Below are positions 1-8,430 of a stretch of 64,000 bases of DNA, piece after piece (within the stretch, counting starts at the first letter, position 1; every line of letters starts with the position of its first letter). Source of the DNA: Lentzea aerocolonigenes (lineage in GTDB: Bacteria; Actinomycetota; Actinomycetes; Mycobacteriales; Pseudonocardiaceae). The notes under the pieces are model-generated. The model worked only from the letters and a program-made list of their open reading frames with translations, did no database searches and was not told where the DNA came from. The position numbers and the translations under genes are program-made. Where the stretch lies: NCBI RefSeq assembly GCF_000974445.1, contig NZ_BBOJ01000026.1, positions 62,001-126,000 of the forward strand, in the 5' to 3' direction.

Positions 1-999
1 TTGATCCAGCGCGGCACCTGCCTCTTCGTCGACAAGGTCCGCAACGCCCAGCTCGCGGGCGCGGCCGCGGTCGTGATCTTCAACGAGGGCAACCCCGGCC
101 GCACCGGCCTCTTCATCCCCAACGGTGACGCCACGGGCATCACGATCCCGGTCGTCGCGGCGACGTTCGACGTCGGCAACCAGCTCGCCTCCCTCTTCTC
201 GCCCATCGTCAGGGTGAAGGTCGACGTCACCACCGAGACGCGCACCGCGTGGAACGTGCTCGCCGAGTCCCAGTACGGCAACGCGAACAACGTCGTCATG
301 GCCGGCGCGCACCTCGACAGCGTCCAGAACGGACCCGGCATCAACGACAACGGCAGCGGCTCCGCGACGTTGCTGGAGACCGCGATCCAGATGTCGAAGG
401 TCAAGACCAACTCCAAGGTCCGCTTCGCCTGGTGGGGTGCGGAGGAGTCCGGGCTGCTCGGCTCCGACCACTACGTCACCGCGCTGTCGCAGGCGGAACA
501 GGACAAGATCGCGCTGTACCTGAACTTCGACATGGTCGGCTCGCCGAACTACTTCTACGGCGTCTACGACGGTGACAACTCGAGCGGCACCGCCCCGCCG
601 AACTTCATCCCGCCGGGGTCGGCGCAGATCGAGGACGTCTTCGAGAAGTTCTACGCGGGCCGCGGCCTGCCGTTCGAGGACACCGAGTTCTCCGGGCGGT
701 CGGACTACGGCCCGTTCATCGCGGTCGGCATCCCCGCGGGCGGCCTGTTCACCGGCGCCGAGGGCATCAAGACGGCTCAGCAGGCCGCCCGGTACGGCGG
801 AACCGCGGGCGTCGCCTTCGACCCGTGCTACCACCAGCCGTGCGACAACAGGTCGAACCTGAGCCTGACCGCCCTGGACGTCAACGCCGATGCGATCGCC
901 TCCACGGTGATCACGTTCGCCTTCGACACCTCGGCCGTGAACAGCGTCCGTGTTCCCGGCAAGTCACACGGACGCGTTCCGCGAGGAGTGCTGTCCTAA
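1..999 (+). CDS. M28 family secreted zinc aminopeptidase, 5'-truncated
   Basis: The C-terminal 332 residues of a Streptomyces griseus aminopeptidase-type M28 metallopeptidase; the gene runs in from the left edge, so the true start and signal peptide are missing. Residues ~1-75 are the end of a PA (protease-associated) insert. The catalytic domain follows, with the di-zinc ligands visible: His104 and Asp116 (AHLDS ... NDNGSG), Glu148-Glu149 (WGAEES, general base plus ligand), Asp177 (NFDMVG) and His278 (CYHQPC). SGAP relatives act extracellularly and release large hydrophobic N-terminal residues. The last codons overlap the convergent esterase stop by four bases. The family call is secure; substrate preference is inference. 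Confidence 0.9.
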   Translation: MIQRGTCLFVDKVRNAQLAGAAAVVIFNEGNPGRTGLFIPNGDATGITIPVVAATFDVGNQLASLFSPIVRVKVDVTTETRTAWNVLAESQYGNANNVVMAGAHLDSVQNGPGINDNGSGSATLLETAIQMSKVKTNSKVRFAWWGAEESGLLGSDHYVTALSQAEQDKIALYLNFDMVGSPNYFYGVYDGDNSSGTAPPNFIPPGSAQIEDVFEKFYAGRGLPFEDTEFSGRSDYGPFIAVGIPAGGLFTGAEGIKTAQQAARYGGTAGVAFDPCYHQPCDNRSNLSLTALDVNADAIASTVITFAFDTSAVNSVRVPGKSHGRVPRGVLS

Positions 1000-2435
1000 G
1001 AGGACCAGAGGTCGCACCGGTGGTCCGCCGGTGCGACCTGCCCGGTCGCGAACAACCGGACGTCCTGGCGTGTCCAGCCGGGGCGTCCGGTTCGCACGAA
1101 CCGGGTCCACGCCTCGACCATCTCGTCCGACAGCTTCCGCTGCCCGGCGGTGAGCTCGACGTCGCCGTACCTCAGCAGGAACGGCAGCTCCGAGCCGTGG
1201 TAGGCGCCGTACGGGAACTCCGGCATGCCGGGGAAGATCATCGGCGGTGCGGGTTCGGCGAACTCGTAGCCGAACGCCCCGGTCTGGCTCCTGAGTTCGT
1301 CGGTCGTGCACGCCGAGGTCATCGCCGTGAGTGCGGCGGACAACGGCACCCGTTCGTCACCACCGGCCGGCGGATACCGTTCCAGGATCCGCTTCGCCTT
1401 GGCAGCGCCGAAACCCTGCGCGAGGGCTTGTTCGTATCCGGCGGCGTCGAGCGGCGGGTAGAACATCGCCACGAACACCGTCAGCTCGTCACGCGTGGTG
1501 CCGGCGAGCACGGGGATCTTGTGGAAGCGGCCCTGGCGCAACGCCGTGATCGGGTTGTCCGGCAACGCTTCCGTGTCGTACGCGGGTGACGAGAAGAGCG
1601 GGGTCAGGGCTTTGACCTGCTGGACGCTCAGCCCGCGCAAGCAGTTCAGGTCCGTGCACCCGTGCGGTGCCTTCGCTCCGGCCTGTTCGACGTCCGTGCG
1701 GGCGGCCCACGTGTGGTGCACCTGGTTCTCCCCCGCCGGGAGCCCGAGCTGGCACGGTCCGCTCTGGATGATCGCCTTGTGGAACAGGCCCGTCGTCCTC
1801 GGCGAGGTCAGCTGCGCGCACGTCGACAGGCCGCCCGCCGACGCCCCGAAGAGCGTGACGTTGTGCGGGTCGCCCCCGAAGCTCCTGATGTTGCGCTGGA
1901 CCCATTCGAGGGCTTTCTGCTGGTCCTTCAGCCCGAACGCGCCGGAGCCCTCGAGTCCCGGGTAGCCGAAGAAGCCGAAGGCGCCGAGCCGGTAGTTGAC
2001 CGTGACGACGACGGAACCGTTGCGCACCAACTGGTCCGCGCCGTAGTCCGACCCGGCGCCGCTGGTGAAGCTGCCGCCGTGGAGCCAGACCATGACCGGC
2101 CGGTTCCGCGCCTTGTCCGGCGTGGTGACGTTGAGGTACAGGCAGTCCTCGCTGTCGCTGGCGGGACTGCCGAACCCCTCGTCCTGCGCGCACCGCGGCC
2201 CCGGCTCGACGGCCTTGCGGACGCCCTGCCAGGGCTGCGCGGGCCGCGGATCACGCCACCGGTTCTCCCCGGTGGGCGGTGCGGCGAAAGGAATGCCCTG
2301 GAAGGTGCGCTGGGCGTTGGTGACGGTTCCGGACACGAATCCCGTGTCGGTGAGGACGGTGGTTCCCGCGGCATGGGCGGGAAGTGCTGTCGCGGCAACG
2401 AGAATGGCCGCTGCGATGGTTGTGGTTGAACGCAT
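996..2435 (-). CDS. Secreted type B carboxylesterase
   Basis: A 479-residue carboxylesterase/lipase of the alpha/beta-hydrolase type B family, with an N-terminal signal peptide (about residues 1-23, ending AHAAG). The oxyanion-hole region HGGSF, the nucleophile elbow GASAGG and the catalytic-His region YHGSELPF are present. Family members usually have GESAGG, so Glu before the serine is replaced by Ala here; this variant still leaves Ser in place. Four or more cysteines fit disulfides of an exported enzyme. It would hydrolyse carboxylic esters outside the cell. The natural substrate is unknown. It is convergent with the M28 peptidase and lies 7 bp downstream of the BASS transporter stop, possibly in one transcript. 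Confidence 0.88.
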   Translation of the reverse strand: MRSTTTIAAAILVAATALPAHAAGTTVLTDTGFVSGTVTNAQRTFQGIPFAAPPTGENRWRDPRPAQPWQGVRKAVEPGPRCAQDEGFGSPASDSEDCLYLNVTTPDKARNRPVMVWLHGGSFTSGAGSDYGADQLVRNGSVVVTVNYRLGAFGFFGYPGLEGSGAFGLKDQQKALEWVQRNIRSFGGDPHNVTLFGASAGGLSTCAQLTSPRTTGLFHKAIIQSGPCQLGLPAGENQVHHTWAARTDVEQAGAKAPHGCTDLNCLRGLSVQQVKALTPLFSSPAYDTEALPDNPITALRQGRFHKIPVLAGTTRDELTVFVAMFYPPLDAAGYEQALAQGFGAAKAKRILERYPPAGGDERVPLSAALTAMTSACTTDELRSQTGAFGYEFAEPAPPMIFPGMPEFPYGAYHGSELPFLLRYGDVELTAGQRKLSDEMVEAWTRFVRTGRPGWTRQDVRLFATGQVAPADHRCDLWSS

Positions 2436-2442
2436 GTCACGA

Positions 2443-3312
2443 TCAACCTAGCTGCGTGTGCAACCTCTTTTGGTTCCGCGACAACAACCGCACCGCCACC
2501 GCGGCGGGCAGGTACATGAGAACCCCGTACACGGCGGCCGGGATCGCCATCGCCTCGTCGTTCAGCACCGTCAGCGCCAACGTGATCGCGATCGTGGCGT
2601 TGTGGATCCCGATCTCCATGGCGCTGGCGATCGCCTGGTCGCGCTCGACCTTGAACGCCTTGGGCACGAAGTACCCGACCGTCAGGCTGAGGACGCTGAG
2701 CAGCAACGCCACCGGCCCAAGCGTCGCGACGTTGTCGACCAGCTGCTGGAACCCCGTCACGATCGCCGCGACGATGACGAGCACCAGAACCACGACCGAG
2801 GCGATCCGCACCGGGTTGTTCATCTTCAACGCCCAGGCCTCGTACCTGCTGCGGACCCACATGCCGATCGCCACCGGCACCAGCACGATCGCGAACACCT
2901 GCAGGAACTTCGCCGGCTGCAACCCGAGCGCCGCCTGGTCACCCAGGAAGTAGGAGGTGCTGAGCCCCACCACCAGCGGCAGCGTGAACACCGCGAGCAC
3001 CGAGTTGATCGCCGTGAGCGTGATGTTGAGCGCCACGTTCCCGCCGGCGAGGTGGCTGAAGAGGTTCGCCGACGCACCGCCCGGCGACGCCACCAGCAAC
3101 ATCATGCCGACCGCGAGCACGCCCTTGATCCCGAACGCGAGCACCAGCCCGACGCAGATCGCCGGCAGCACGATCATCTGGCAGGCCAGCCCGATGGCCG
3201 CCGCCTTGGGGTACTTCGCGACCCTGGCGAAGTCGGCGGTCGTGAGCGTGAGGCCCAGGCCGAACATGACCAGGCCCAGCGCCACGGGGAGGAAGATCTG
3301 AGCGACGAGCAC
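2443..3312 (-). CDS. Bile acid:sodium symporter (BASS) family transporter
   Basis: A 289-residue polytopic membrane protein with about nine hydrophobic segments and family signatures: the glycine-rich MFGLGLTLT start, ASPGGASANLFSHLAGG in the middle (cytoplasm-facing substrate region), and GIHNATIAITLAL near the C-terminus, which contains the conserved N-A-T. BASS proteins co-transport organic anions such as bile acids, pantoate or keto acids with sodium. The substrate cannot be read from sequence. The TTG/GTG-type start was kept because the first helix begins immediately. The next gene on the strand is the esterase, 7 bp away, so ester hydrolysis products could be linked to this transporter; that is inference only. 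Confidence 0.9.
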   Translation of the reverse strand: MLVAQIFLPVALGLVMFGLGLTLTTADFARVAKYPKAAAIGLACQMIVLPAICVGLVLAFGIKGVLAVGMMLLVASPGGASANLFSHLAGGNVALNITLTAINSVLAVFTLPLVVGLSTSYFLGDQAALGLQPAKFLQVFAIVLVPVAIGMWVRSRYEAWALKMNNPVRIASVVVLVLVIVAAIVTGFQQLVDNVATLGPVALLLSVLSLTVGYFVPKAFKVERDQAIASAMEIGIHNATIAITLALTVLNDEAMAIPAAVYGVLMYLPAAVAVRLLSRNQKRLHTQLG

Positions 3313-3428
3313 GGCGGCCTCCGCGAATGTCCGGCTTGTGCCGTTTGATCTGATCGGAAGATCTTGCCGTTACGCCGGGGCGCACGGAATCGGCCAGGTG
3401 GCCGCACTGGCCCCTCAGGTGGGATAGT

Positions 3429-3442
3429 TTTGTAGAAAACCT
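3429..3442. promoter_or_regulatory. Small inverted repeat between divergent transporter genes
   Basis: GTTTT-GTAG-AAAAC is a perfect 5-4-5 dyad in an otherwise G+C-rich 220-bp gap between the divergent BASS and MFS genes. It could be an operator or part of a promoter. No regulator gene is adjacent, so this is a weak call. Confidence 0.25.
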
Positions 3443-3532
3443 TCTGGGGCAGAAATGAGAACTGCACCCCGGCCTGCGGTCATTCGCCGCGTTCCTGTCT
3501 GAGGTGCGGAACGGCACCGCCTGGCGCACCCT

Positions 3533-4651
3533 GTGGCGATGGCGCGTCTGCTGACCCCGCGCTTCGCTCTGCTCACCGCCGCTGACCTGGGCTACTTCAC
3601 CGCGATGGGCATCGGCGTCTACACCCTGCCCTTCTACGTCACCGGTCCGCTCCACAGCAGCAAGGCCGCGGCGGGCGTCGCGTTCGGCGCCTTCGCCGTG
3701 TCCGCGCTCTTCCTCCGCCCGCTGGCAGGCCGCCTCACCGACCGCGCCGGGCGCAGACCTCTTCTGCTCGGCGGGGCCGCGCTGGCCGCCATCAGCCTCG
3801 CCCTCACCGCGCTCGCGACCGACCTGCCCGCGCTCATCGCGCTGCGGCTCCTGCTGGGTGTCGCGGAGGCCGCGTTCTTCGTCGCCGGGTTCGCCGCCCT
3901 CGTCGACATCGCCCCGCCCGACCGTCTCGGCGAGGCCCTGAGCCTCAACTCGCTGGGCCTCTACCTCGGCCTGGCCGCGGGTCCGCCGCTCGGTGAGGTC
4001 CTCGTGCACCGGTCGTTCCCGACGGCCTGGCTCACCGCCGCCGCGTTGTGCCTGGCCTCCACCCTCGCCGTGCTCCCGCTCGGCGAAACCGGCACCCCGG
4101 GACAGGCCGCGACCACGAAGCTGATCCACCGTCCCGCCGTGGGGCCGAGCACCGCTCTCGGCGCGTCACTCGCGGCCACCGGCGGTTTCCTGGCGTTCTC
4201 CGCGCTGCGGGCCCAGGAGACCGGCTACGAGAACACCAGCCTCCCGCTGTTCCTCTACGGCGCCACGGTCGTGGTCTGCCGGCTGGTCTTCGCGAAGGTC
4301 CCCGACCGCGTGCCGCCCCTCAGGCTCGGCGCGATCGCTCTCGCCGTCATCGCGACCGGCCTGGTCCTCACCGCCGTCCCGCACCTGCTGATCGCGGGCA
4401 GCGTCGTGCTCGGTGTCGGCGTCACGTTCAGCACGCCCGCGTTCTTCGCCGCCATCTTCGCCACGGCACAACCGCACCAGCGCGGAGCGGCGTCCGGCAC
4501 GGCCAGCGCGTTCCTCGACCTCGGGCTCGGCGGCGGACCGATCCTGCTCGGCCTCGTCGCGAACGTCTCGACGTCGGCCGCACTGGCCGCCGGTGGTGCG
4601 ATCGCCGCGCTGGGCTGCCTCTGGACGATCCGGTTGCGCCGAGCACACTGA
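3533..4651 (+). CDS. MFS transporter (drug/sugar efflux type)
   Basis: A 372-residue major facilitator protein with roughly twelve hydrophobic helices. The signature between helices 2 and 3, RPLAGRLTDRAGRRPLLLGG, is the conserved MFS loop (G-x-L-x-D-x-x-G-R-x). A second G-R-like half-motif is weak in the C-terminal half. GTG at 3533 and ATG at 3539 are both possible starts (MAMARLL). Substrate unknown; arabinose-efflux/drug-resistance-like MFS proteins look similar. The following oxidoreductase starts 6 bp after the stop, indicating one operon. Confidence 0.85.
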   Translation: MAMARLLTPRFALLTAADLGYFTAMGIGVYTLPFYVTGPLHSSKAAAGVAFGAFAVSALFLRPLAGRLTDRAGRRPLLLGGAALAAISLALTALATDLPALIALRLLLGVAEAAFFVAGFAALVDIAPPDRLGEALSLNSLGLYLGLAAGPPLGEVLVHRSFPTAWLTAAALCLASTLAVLPLGETGTPGQAATTKLIHRPAVGPSTALGASLAATGGFLAFSALRAQETGYENTSLPLFLYGATVVVCRLVFAKVPDRVPPLRLGAIALAVIATGLVLTAVPHLLIAGSVVLGVGVTFSTPAFFAAIFATAQPHQRGAASGTASAFLDLGLGGGPILLGLVANVSTSAALAAGGAIAALGCLWTIRLRRAH

Positions 4652-4656
4652 ACGAC

Positions 4657-5358
4657 GTGCAGATCGGTGTCTTCACCGCGGGCGACCTCGAACCCGGCGA
4701 GATCGTCACCCTGGCGATCGCGGCCGAGGCAGCGGGTTTCGACGTCTTCGCGGTCGGCGAGCACCACAACCCGCCCTACAACTCGTCCTCCCCCGCCACG
4801 CTCCTCGCCCACATCGCGGCGAGGACGACGAACATCCGGCTCTCGACCGCCACGACGCTCATCACCACGAACGACCCCGCGAGGCTCGCCGCCGAGTACG
4901 CGACGCTCGACCTCCTCGCCCCGCACCGCACCGACCTCGTGCTCGGACGCGGCAACACGGCGAAGGTGTTCGGCTGGTTCGGCAAGGAGATCGAGTACGG
5001 GCTGCCGTTGACGATCGAGCACTACGAGGCGCTGAAAGCCTTGTGGCACAACAGGCCATACCTCTGGCACGCCTGCACCCGCTCTCCCGAGATCGCCGAA
5101 CTGGCGGCAGAGCACGGCGACGGCCTGTTCGTGTTCGCCGGCCGGAGCGAGCAGGTGGCCAGGTACCGCTCCCTGGCCGCGCGTCCCCGCGTCGGCGTGC
5201 TGACCCACCTCGACGACCTCACGGCGGCGCTGGACCTGAACCCCGACCGGTTGCTGGTCCACGCCCGCGACGCCGATCACCTCCGCCAGATCACCAAGGC
5301 CACCACCAGGATCAGCACCCCGACCGCCACCGCAGAGCCGAGCACCCACAACCCGTAG
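4657..5358 (+). CDS. Luciferase-like flavin oxidoreductase, shortened
   Basis: A 233-residue protein starting at GTG 4657, directly behind the MFS stop. The N-terminal half is a clear luciferase-like monooxygenase (LLM class): IGVFTAGDLEPGE, AVGEHHNPPYNSSSP, RLSTATTLITTNDPARLAAEYATLD and LVLGRGNT. Family members run 320-370 residues. Here the sequence jumps from HYEALKALWHN directly to PYLWHACTRSPEIAELAAEHGDG, skipping about 30 residues of the usual barrel, and the C-terminal third is much reduced. Its last 82 bp also overlap the end of the convergent MFS gene. It would use FMNH2/F420-type cofactor if functional, but may be a decaying gene. Confidence 0.65.
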   Translation: MQIGVFTAGDLEPGEIVTLAIAAEAAGFDVFAVGEHHNPPYNSSSPATLLAHIAARTTNIRLSTATTLITTNDPARLAAEYATLDLLAPHRTDLVLGRGNTAKVFGWFGKEIEYGLPLTIEHYEALKALWHNRPYLWHACTRSPEIAELAAEHGDGLFVFAGRSEQVARYRSLAARPRVGVLTHLDDLTAALDLNPDRLLVHARDADHLRQITKATTRISTPTATAEPSTHNP

Positions 5359-6311
5359 ATCGCGAACGCCACGAACTCCGACCCGATCGCCGCCACCGAC
5401 GTCACCGTCGCCCGCGCGTCGGACTCGATCCGGTGCTGCAACTCGGTTTCCACGTGCACCAGCACGAACCGGTAGAGCCCGTAGAACAGTCCCAACAGGA
5501 CGATCGCGACCGGAACGGCCAGCGCCGCCGCCACGATCAGCAGCACACCGGACGCGAACAACACCCAGCCGCGGAACGGCAACCGGCCACCCAGGGACGC
5601 ACCGGCAGCGCCCAGCAACGGCACTCCGATCGTCGCCAGCGGCACCCAGACCGTCGGCACGTGCCAGTCCTGGACCAGCAGCGGGAAGTACTCCTCGAAC
5701 GCGTCGATCGCGTACACCAGCGCCACCGCGATCACCGCGCGTTTGATCGGCACGGACTCCTTGAGACCGGCGCGCAGCGTGGCGAAGTAGCTCTCGTGCT
5801 CCTCCGACTCGCGCGGAGGTTCCGGGAACCGCAACGCGACCACGGACGACGCGAGGCACATGGCGACGGAGGCCCAGCCGGCCCACTCGTAACCGCCGAG
5901 GGAGAACAACGCGGTGGCGAGGACGGCGACCGGAACCTGCGAGATCAGCTCGATGGTGTCGATCCGCGCGTTGAGCCGTCCGTACTGCTCCTCGTCTCCG
6001 TTGGCCGCCAGCCCGTCGTACAGCAGCGCCTCGAACGAGCCCGAGGTCAGCGTTCCACCGAGACCCCACAGCACGAAACCGGCCGCGAAACCCCAGAACG
6101 ACGGGAACACCACCCACGCGGCGTGGCCCAGCGCCTGCAACACACCGGCGGCGACCAGGGAACTCCGCCGCGAGAACCGGTCCGCGATCGCACCGGACGG
6201 CACCTCGAAGACCACGGCGGTGGCCGACCAGATGGCGAGCAGCACCGAGATCTGAGCGTCCGACAGACCGCTCTCGTCGAAGAACAACGCGTACAGCGCG
6301 TAGATCGGCAC
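5277..6311 (-). CDS. MFS transporter
   Basis: A 344-residue MFS protein with the helix 2-3 motif FEVPSGAIADRFSRRSSLVAAG and about eleven visible helices. The called start, GTG 6311, opens inside the first helix (PIYALYALFF). The reading frame stays open 20 codons upstream, but I see no ATG, GTG or TTG there, so the N-terminus is uncertain. Its end overlaps the convergent oxidoreductase by 82 bp. Such drug-efflux-like MFS genes are common; the substrate is unknown. Confidence 0.75.
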   Translation of the reverse strand: MPIYALYALFFDESGLSDAQISVLLAIWSATAVVFEVPSGAIADRFSRRSSLVAAGVLQALGHAAWVVFPSFWGFAAGFVLWGLGGTLTSGSFEALLYDGLAANGDEEQYGRLNARIDTIELISQVPVAVLATALFSLGGYEWAGWASVAMCLASSVVALRFPEPPRESEEHESYFATLRAGLKESVPIKRAVIAVALVYAIDAFEEYFPLLVQDWHVPTVWVPLATIGVPLLGAAGASLGGRLPFRGWVLFASGVLLIVAAALAVPVAIVLLGLFYGLYRFVLVHVETELQHRIESDARATVTSVAAIGSEFVAFAIYGLWVLGSAVAVGVLILVVALVIWRR

Positions 6312-6395
6312 GACGTGCGTGCACCACGTGAACGCCGCCGCGGTTCGGGAAAGATCAGCTGAAGATCACCATCGTCGTCGCATGGGACAAGGCTA

Positions 6396-6432
6396 AGCCG
6401 TCAGCGCCACCGATTAAATGGCGCTGACGGCT
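6396..6432 (-). terminator. Hairpin terminator after the chitinase gene
   Basis: A perfect 14-bp stem, AGCCGTCAGCGCCA with its complement, closes an AT-rich 9-nt loop, 10 bp beyond the chitinase stop. There is no long T tract, as is usual for high-G+C hairpins. Confidence 0.75.
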
Positions 6433-6441
6433 CGTGGTCGC

Positions 6442-7773
6442 TCAGAAACCGGCCGTGACCTTCGTGAACGCGAGGTCGGCCTGCCCGATGCCCGAGCAGC
6501 TCGCCGACACCTGGCCGTCGCAGCCGCCGCGGTCGCGGTTCACCGACCAGAACGCGAGGCGCCCCAGCCCGTTCGACTTCGACCAGTCGCGGATCGCCGT
6601 CCAGTCGTCGACGGTGGTGAGCTCGCGCTGGTCGGACAACCCGTTCATGCCGGAGATGCCGACGTGCTTGAACGCCTCGGCGTCGCTCCAGCCGAAGGTC
6701 GACTTGAGCTTGTTCTTCAGCCCCGTGGCCGCGCCGATGGTGTCGGTGCGGATGTTGGAGCTGCCGAAGTCGAACGGCATGATCGTGAACACGTCGATGT
6801 TCGCGTTCAACGCCTTGGCCTGGTCGATCAGCCGCGCACCGTAGAAGTTCGGCCCGGTGGTGCCGGTGCCGAACGTGACGATCGTCTGGATGCCGGGGTT
6901 GTTCTGCTTGACGATCCGCAGAGCGGTGATGATCCGGTCCTGGACGGTCGTGTTCTCGAACTCGTCGGAGTTCTCGATGTCGATGTCGATCGCCTTGAGC
7001 CCGTAAGCGTTGATCACCTGCTGGTACGCGCCGGCCAAAGCCTCAGGCGTGGAGCAGTTCGGCCCGAGCTTGTTGCCGCTCCAACCGCCGAACGAAGGCA
7101 CGATGTCACCACCGGCCGAGCGAATGGCGTTGATCGTCTGCTGGTCGATCCCACCCGTGAGCGGACGCTGGCTGTCCCAAGACGGGGTGCACCCGCCGCC
7201 GGACAGGACGAACGCGAGGGTGAACCACTTGACGCCGGTAGAGCTCATGACCTGAGTCGCGCTCTGCGGGTTGCCCCAACCCAGGTAGAGGTAGGGCGCG
7301 CCACGACCGTTGCCGGGCAACGGCGGGTTGGACGTCGTAGTGGTGGTAGTCGTCGTAGTAGTCGTAGGCGGCTGCCCACCGTCACACGACCCACCGTTGA
7401 TCTTGCAGTTGGTAGGACTGCCACCAGAACCGCGCACGGTGAAGCCGAAGCTGGCCGTGCCACCAACGGGCACGTTGCCGTTCCAGGTGTTGCGAACGGT
7501 GATGTTCTGCCCGCTCGCGGCATAACTGCCGTCCCACAGCGACGCGATCGCCTGCCCACTCGGCAACGTGAACTCGACGGTCCACGACGTGAGCGCAGAC
7601 CCACCGCTGTTGGAAATCGTGTACTTGGCCTCGTAACCGGTGCCCCAGTCCGACGTCTTCGTGAACGCCGCCGTCACGCCCGTCGCGCCGCTGGCCGGAG
7701 CGGCGAGAACGCCTCCGGCCACCGTCGCGATCGCCAGCGCGGCGGTCAGCAACTGCCAGCGGAACTTCTTCAT
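6442..7773 (-). CDS. Secreted chitinase, CBM2 plus GH18
   Basis: A 443-residue exported enzyme. A signal peptide (1-30, ending AAPASG) is followed by a family 2 carbohydrate-binding module (about 31-130; WDGSYAASGQNITVRN, NWNG-type surface aromatics), a linker with eleven Thr in a row, and a GH18 catalytic domain from about 155. The catalytic acid lies in AIDIDIEN, matching the GH18 DxxDxDxE motif. SFGGWSG is the usual second conserved strand. It cleaves beta-1,4-GlcNAc chains. CBM2 modules bind cellulose or chitin. Upstream operators of DasR and CebR type (separate entries) suggest dual sugar control. Confidence 0.93.
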   Translation of the reverse strand: MKKFRWQLLTAALAIATVAGGVLAAPASGATGVTAAFTKTSDWGTGYEAKYTISNSGGSALTSWTVEFTLPSGQAIASLWDGSYAASGQNITVRNTWNGNVPVGGTASFGFTVRGSGGSPTNCKINGGSCDGGQPPTTTTTTTTTTTSNPPLPGNGRGAPYLYLGWGNPQSATQVMSSTGVKWFTLAFVLSGGGCTPSWDSQRPLTGGIDQQTINAIRSAGGDIVPSFGGWSGNKLGPNCSTPEALAGAYQQVINAYGLKAIDIDIENSDEFENTTVQDRIITALRIVKQNNPGIQTIVTFGTGTTGPNFYGARLIDQAKALNANIDVFTIMPFDFGSSNIRTDTIGAATGLKNKLKSTFGWSDAEAFKHVGISGMNGLSDQRELTTVDDWTAIRDWSKSNGLGRLAFWSVNRDRGGCDGQVSASCSGIGQADLAFTKVTAGF

Positions 7774-7818
7774 GGTGCTCCATTCACGTGCAGGGGGAAC
7801 GTGATGGCGAGCACGTTA

Positions 7819-7834
7819 ACTGGTCTGGACCACC
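7819..7834 (-). promoter_or_regulatory. DasR-type operator (dre) upstream of chitinase
   Basis: ACTGGTCTGGACCACC differs from the published dre consensus ACTGGTCTAGACCACT at two positions and keeps the TGGTCT/GACCA dyad. It sits 46 bp before the chitinase start. DasR is the GntR-family GlcNAc-6P-responsive repressor of chitinolytic genes in streptomycetes. Binding here is inferred. Confidence 0.75.
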
Positions 7835-7884
7835 CGTTCAAGGGGATGAACCGGACAGCATCTGCGCTCGTCAGGGCGGTTGTG

Positions 7885-7898
7885 AGGGAGCGCTCCCA
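7885..7898 (-). promoter_or_regulatory. CebR-type operator upstream of chitinase
   Basis: AGGGAGCGCTCCCA matches the CebR/CelR box TGGGAGCGCTCCCA at 13 of 14 positions. CebR (LacI family) represses cellulolytic genes until cello-oligosaccharides bind. It sits about 110 bp upstream of the chitinase start. Confidence 0.7.
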
Positions 7899-8265
7899 CA
7901 GTTGGTCCACTTGACATGGTGGGCGGTTTTGGCGCGACCAGAAGGCTTTGAGGTGCGTGGAACCGGTTACGGGTCGGCGCGACGTTGTCCGCGTTGCCGA
8001 GGCTCTTGATGACGCTTGGGTTCGGAGGGCGCGAGTTGGCTTGGGCTGGAGCGTGCGTGGGTCGGCTTGCGTTGGGGCCTGCGCGGGTCGGCTTGGGGTG
8101 GTTCGGCGCGAGTTCCAGCGGGGTTGGTCACCTTCTGCCGGTGCGGTTGCCTTGTGTTGATCGTCGCTTTGGGTCGTATGACGAGCCGGGTCATTTCATC
8201 GCCGCTTCGCGACGATTGCGATTGAGGCTTGACTTCGGGGCCCTTGCGAGGCGCACATCGGCCTT

Positions 8266-8290
8266 AAAAAACCGGGCATAAGGAGCCCGG
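8266..8290 (-). terminator. Intrinsic terminator inside left repeat
   Basis: Read on the minus strand: CCGGGC, a 7-nt loop, GCCCGG, then six T. It lies about 12 bp beyond the promoter-like element of the same repeat, so any transcript from that promoter would be only about 35 nt. Confidence 0.7.
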
Positions 8291-8301
8291 CCGATCCAAC
8301 C

Positions 8302-8328
8302 AGCATAGCACCTCGCACCCAAAGTCAA
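8302..8328 (-). promoter_or_regulatory. Promoter-like hexamers inside left repeat
   Basis: On the minus strand TTGACT, a 15-bp spacer and TATGCT resemble a sigma-70 type promoter. The spacer is shorter than optimal. The right repeat copy has the same arrangement with TAGCCT. It points away from the endonuclease gene. Confidence 0.45.
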
Positions 8329-8430
8329 GCCCCAATCGCATTCGTGCGTGGTTGCGTTTGTTGGTCGGCTCACCTCATTACCGGTTGCCCGATGATGCAT
8401 TGCCCTGTCCGGCTCGGCTTCGCCATCGCG

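Larger units (their letters stand above)
8069..8430 (+). repeat. Long inverted repeat, left copy
   Basis: About 360 bp that reappears in opposite orientation at 10312-10690 on the other side of the HNH endonuclease gene. Outer and inner thirds align closely. For example, 8199-8254 matches the opposite strand at 10495-10548 with about one mismatch. The middle ~50 bp differ. Each copy holds a nested palindrome whose arms begin GCGATTG and GCTTGACTT. The rest of the 7774-9050 gap shows no convincing gene. Confidence 0.85.

Noticed and set aside
6350-6370. Short leader peptide (MVIFS) before the second MFS gene
   Set aside because: Five codons in another frame with no attenuator structure; likely chance.
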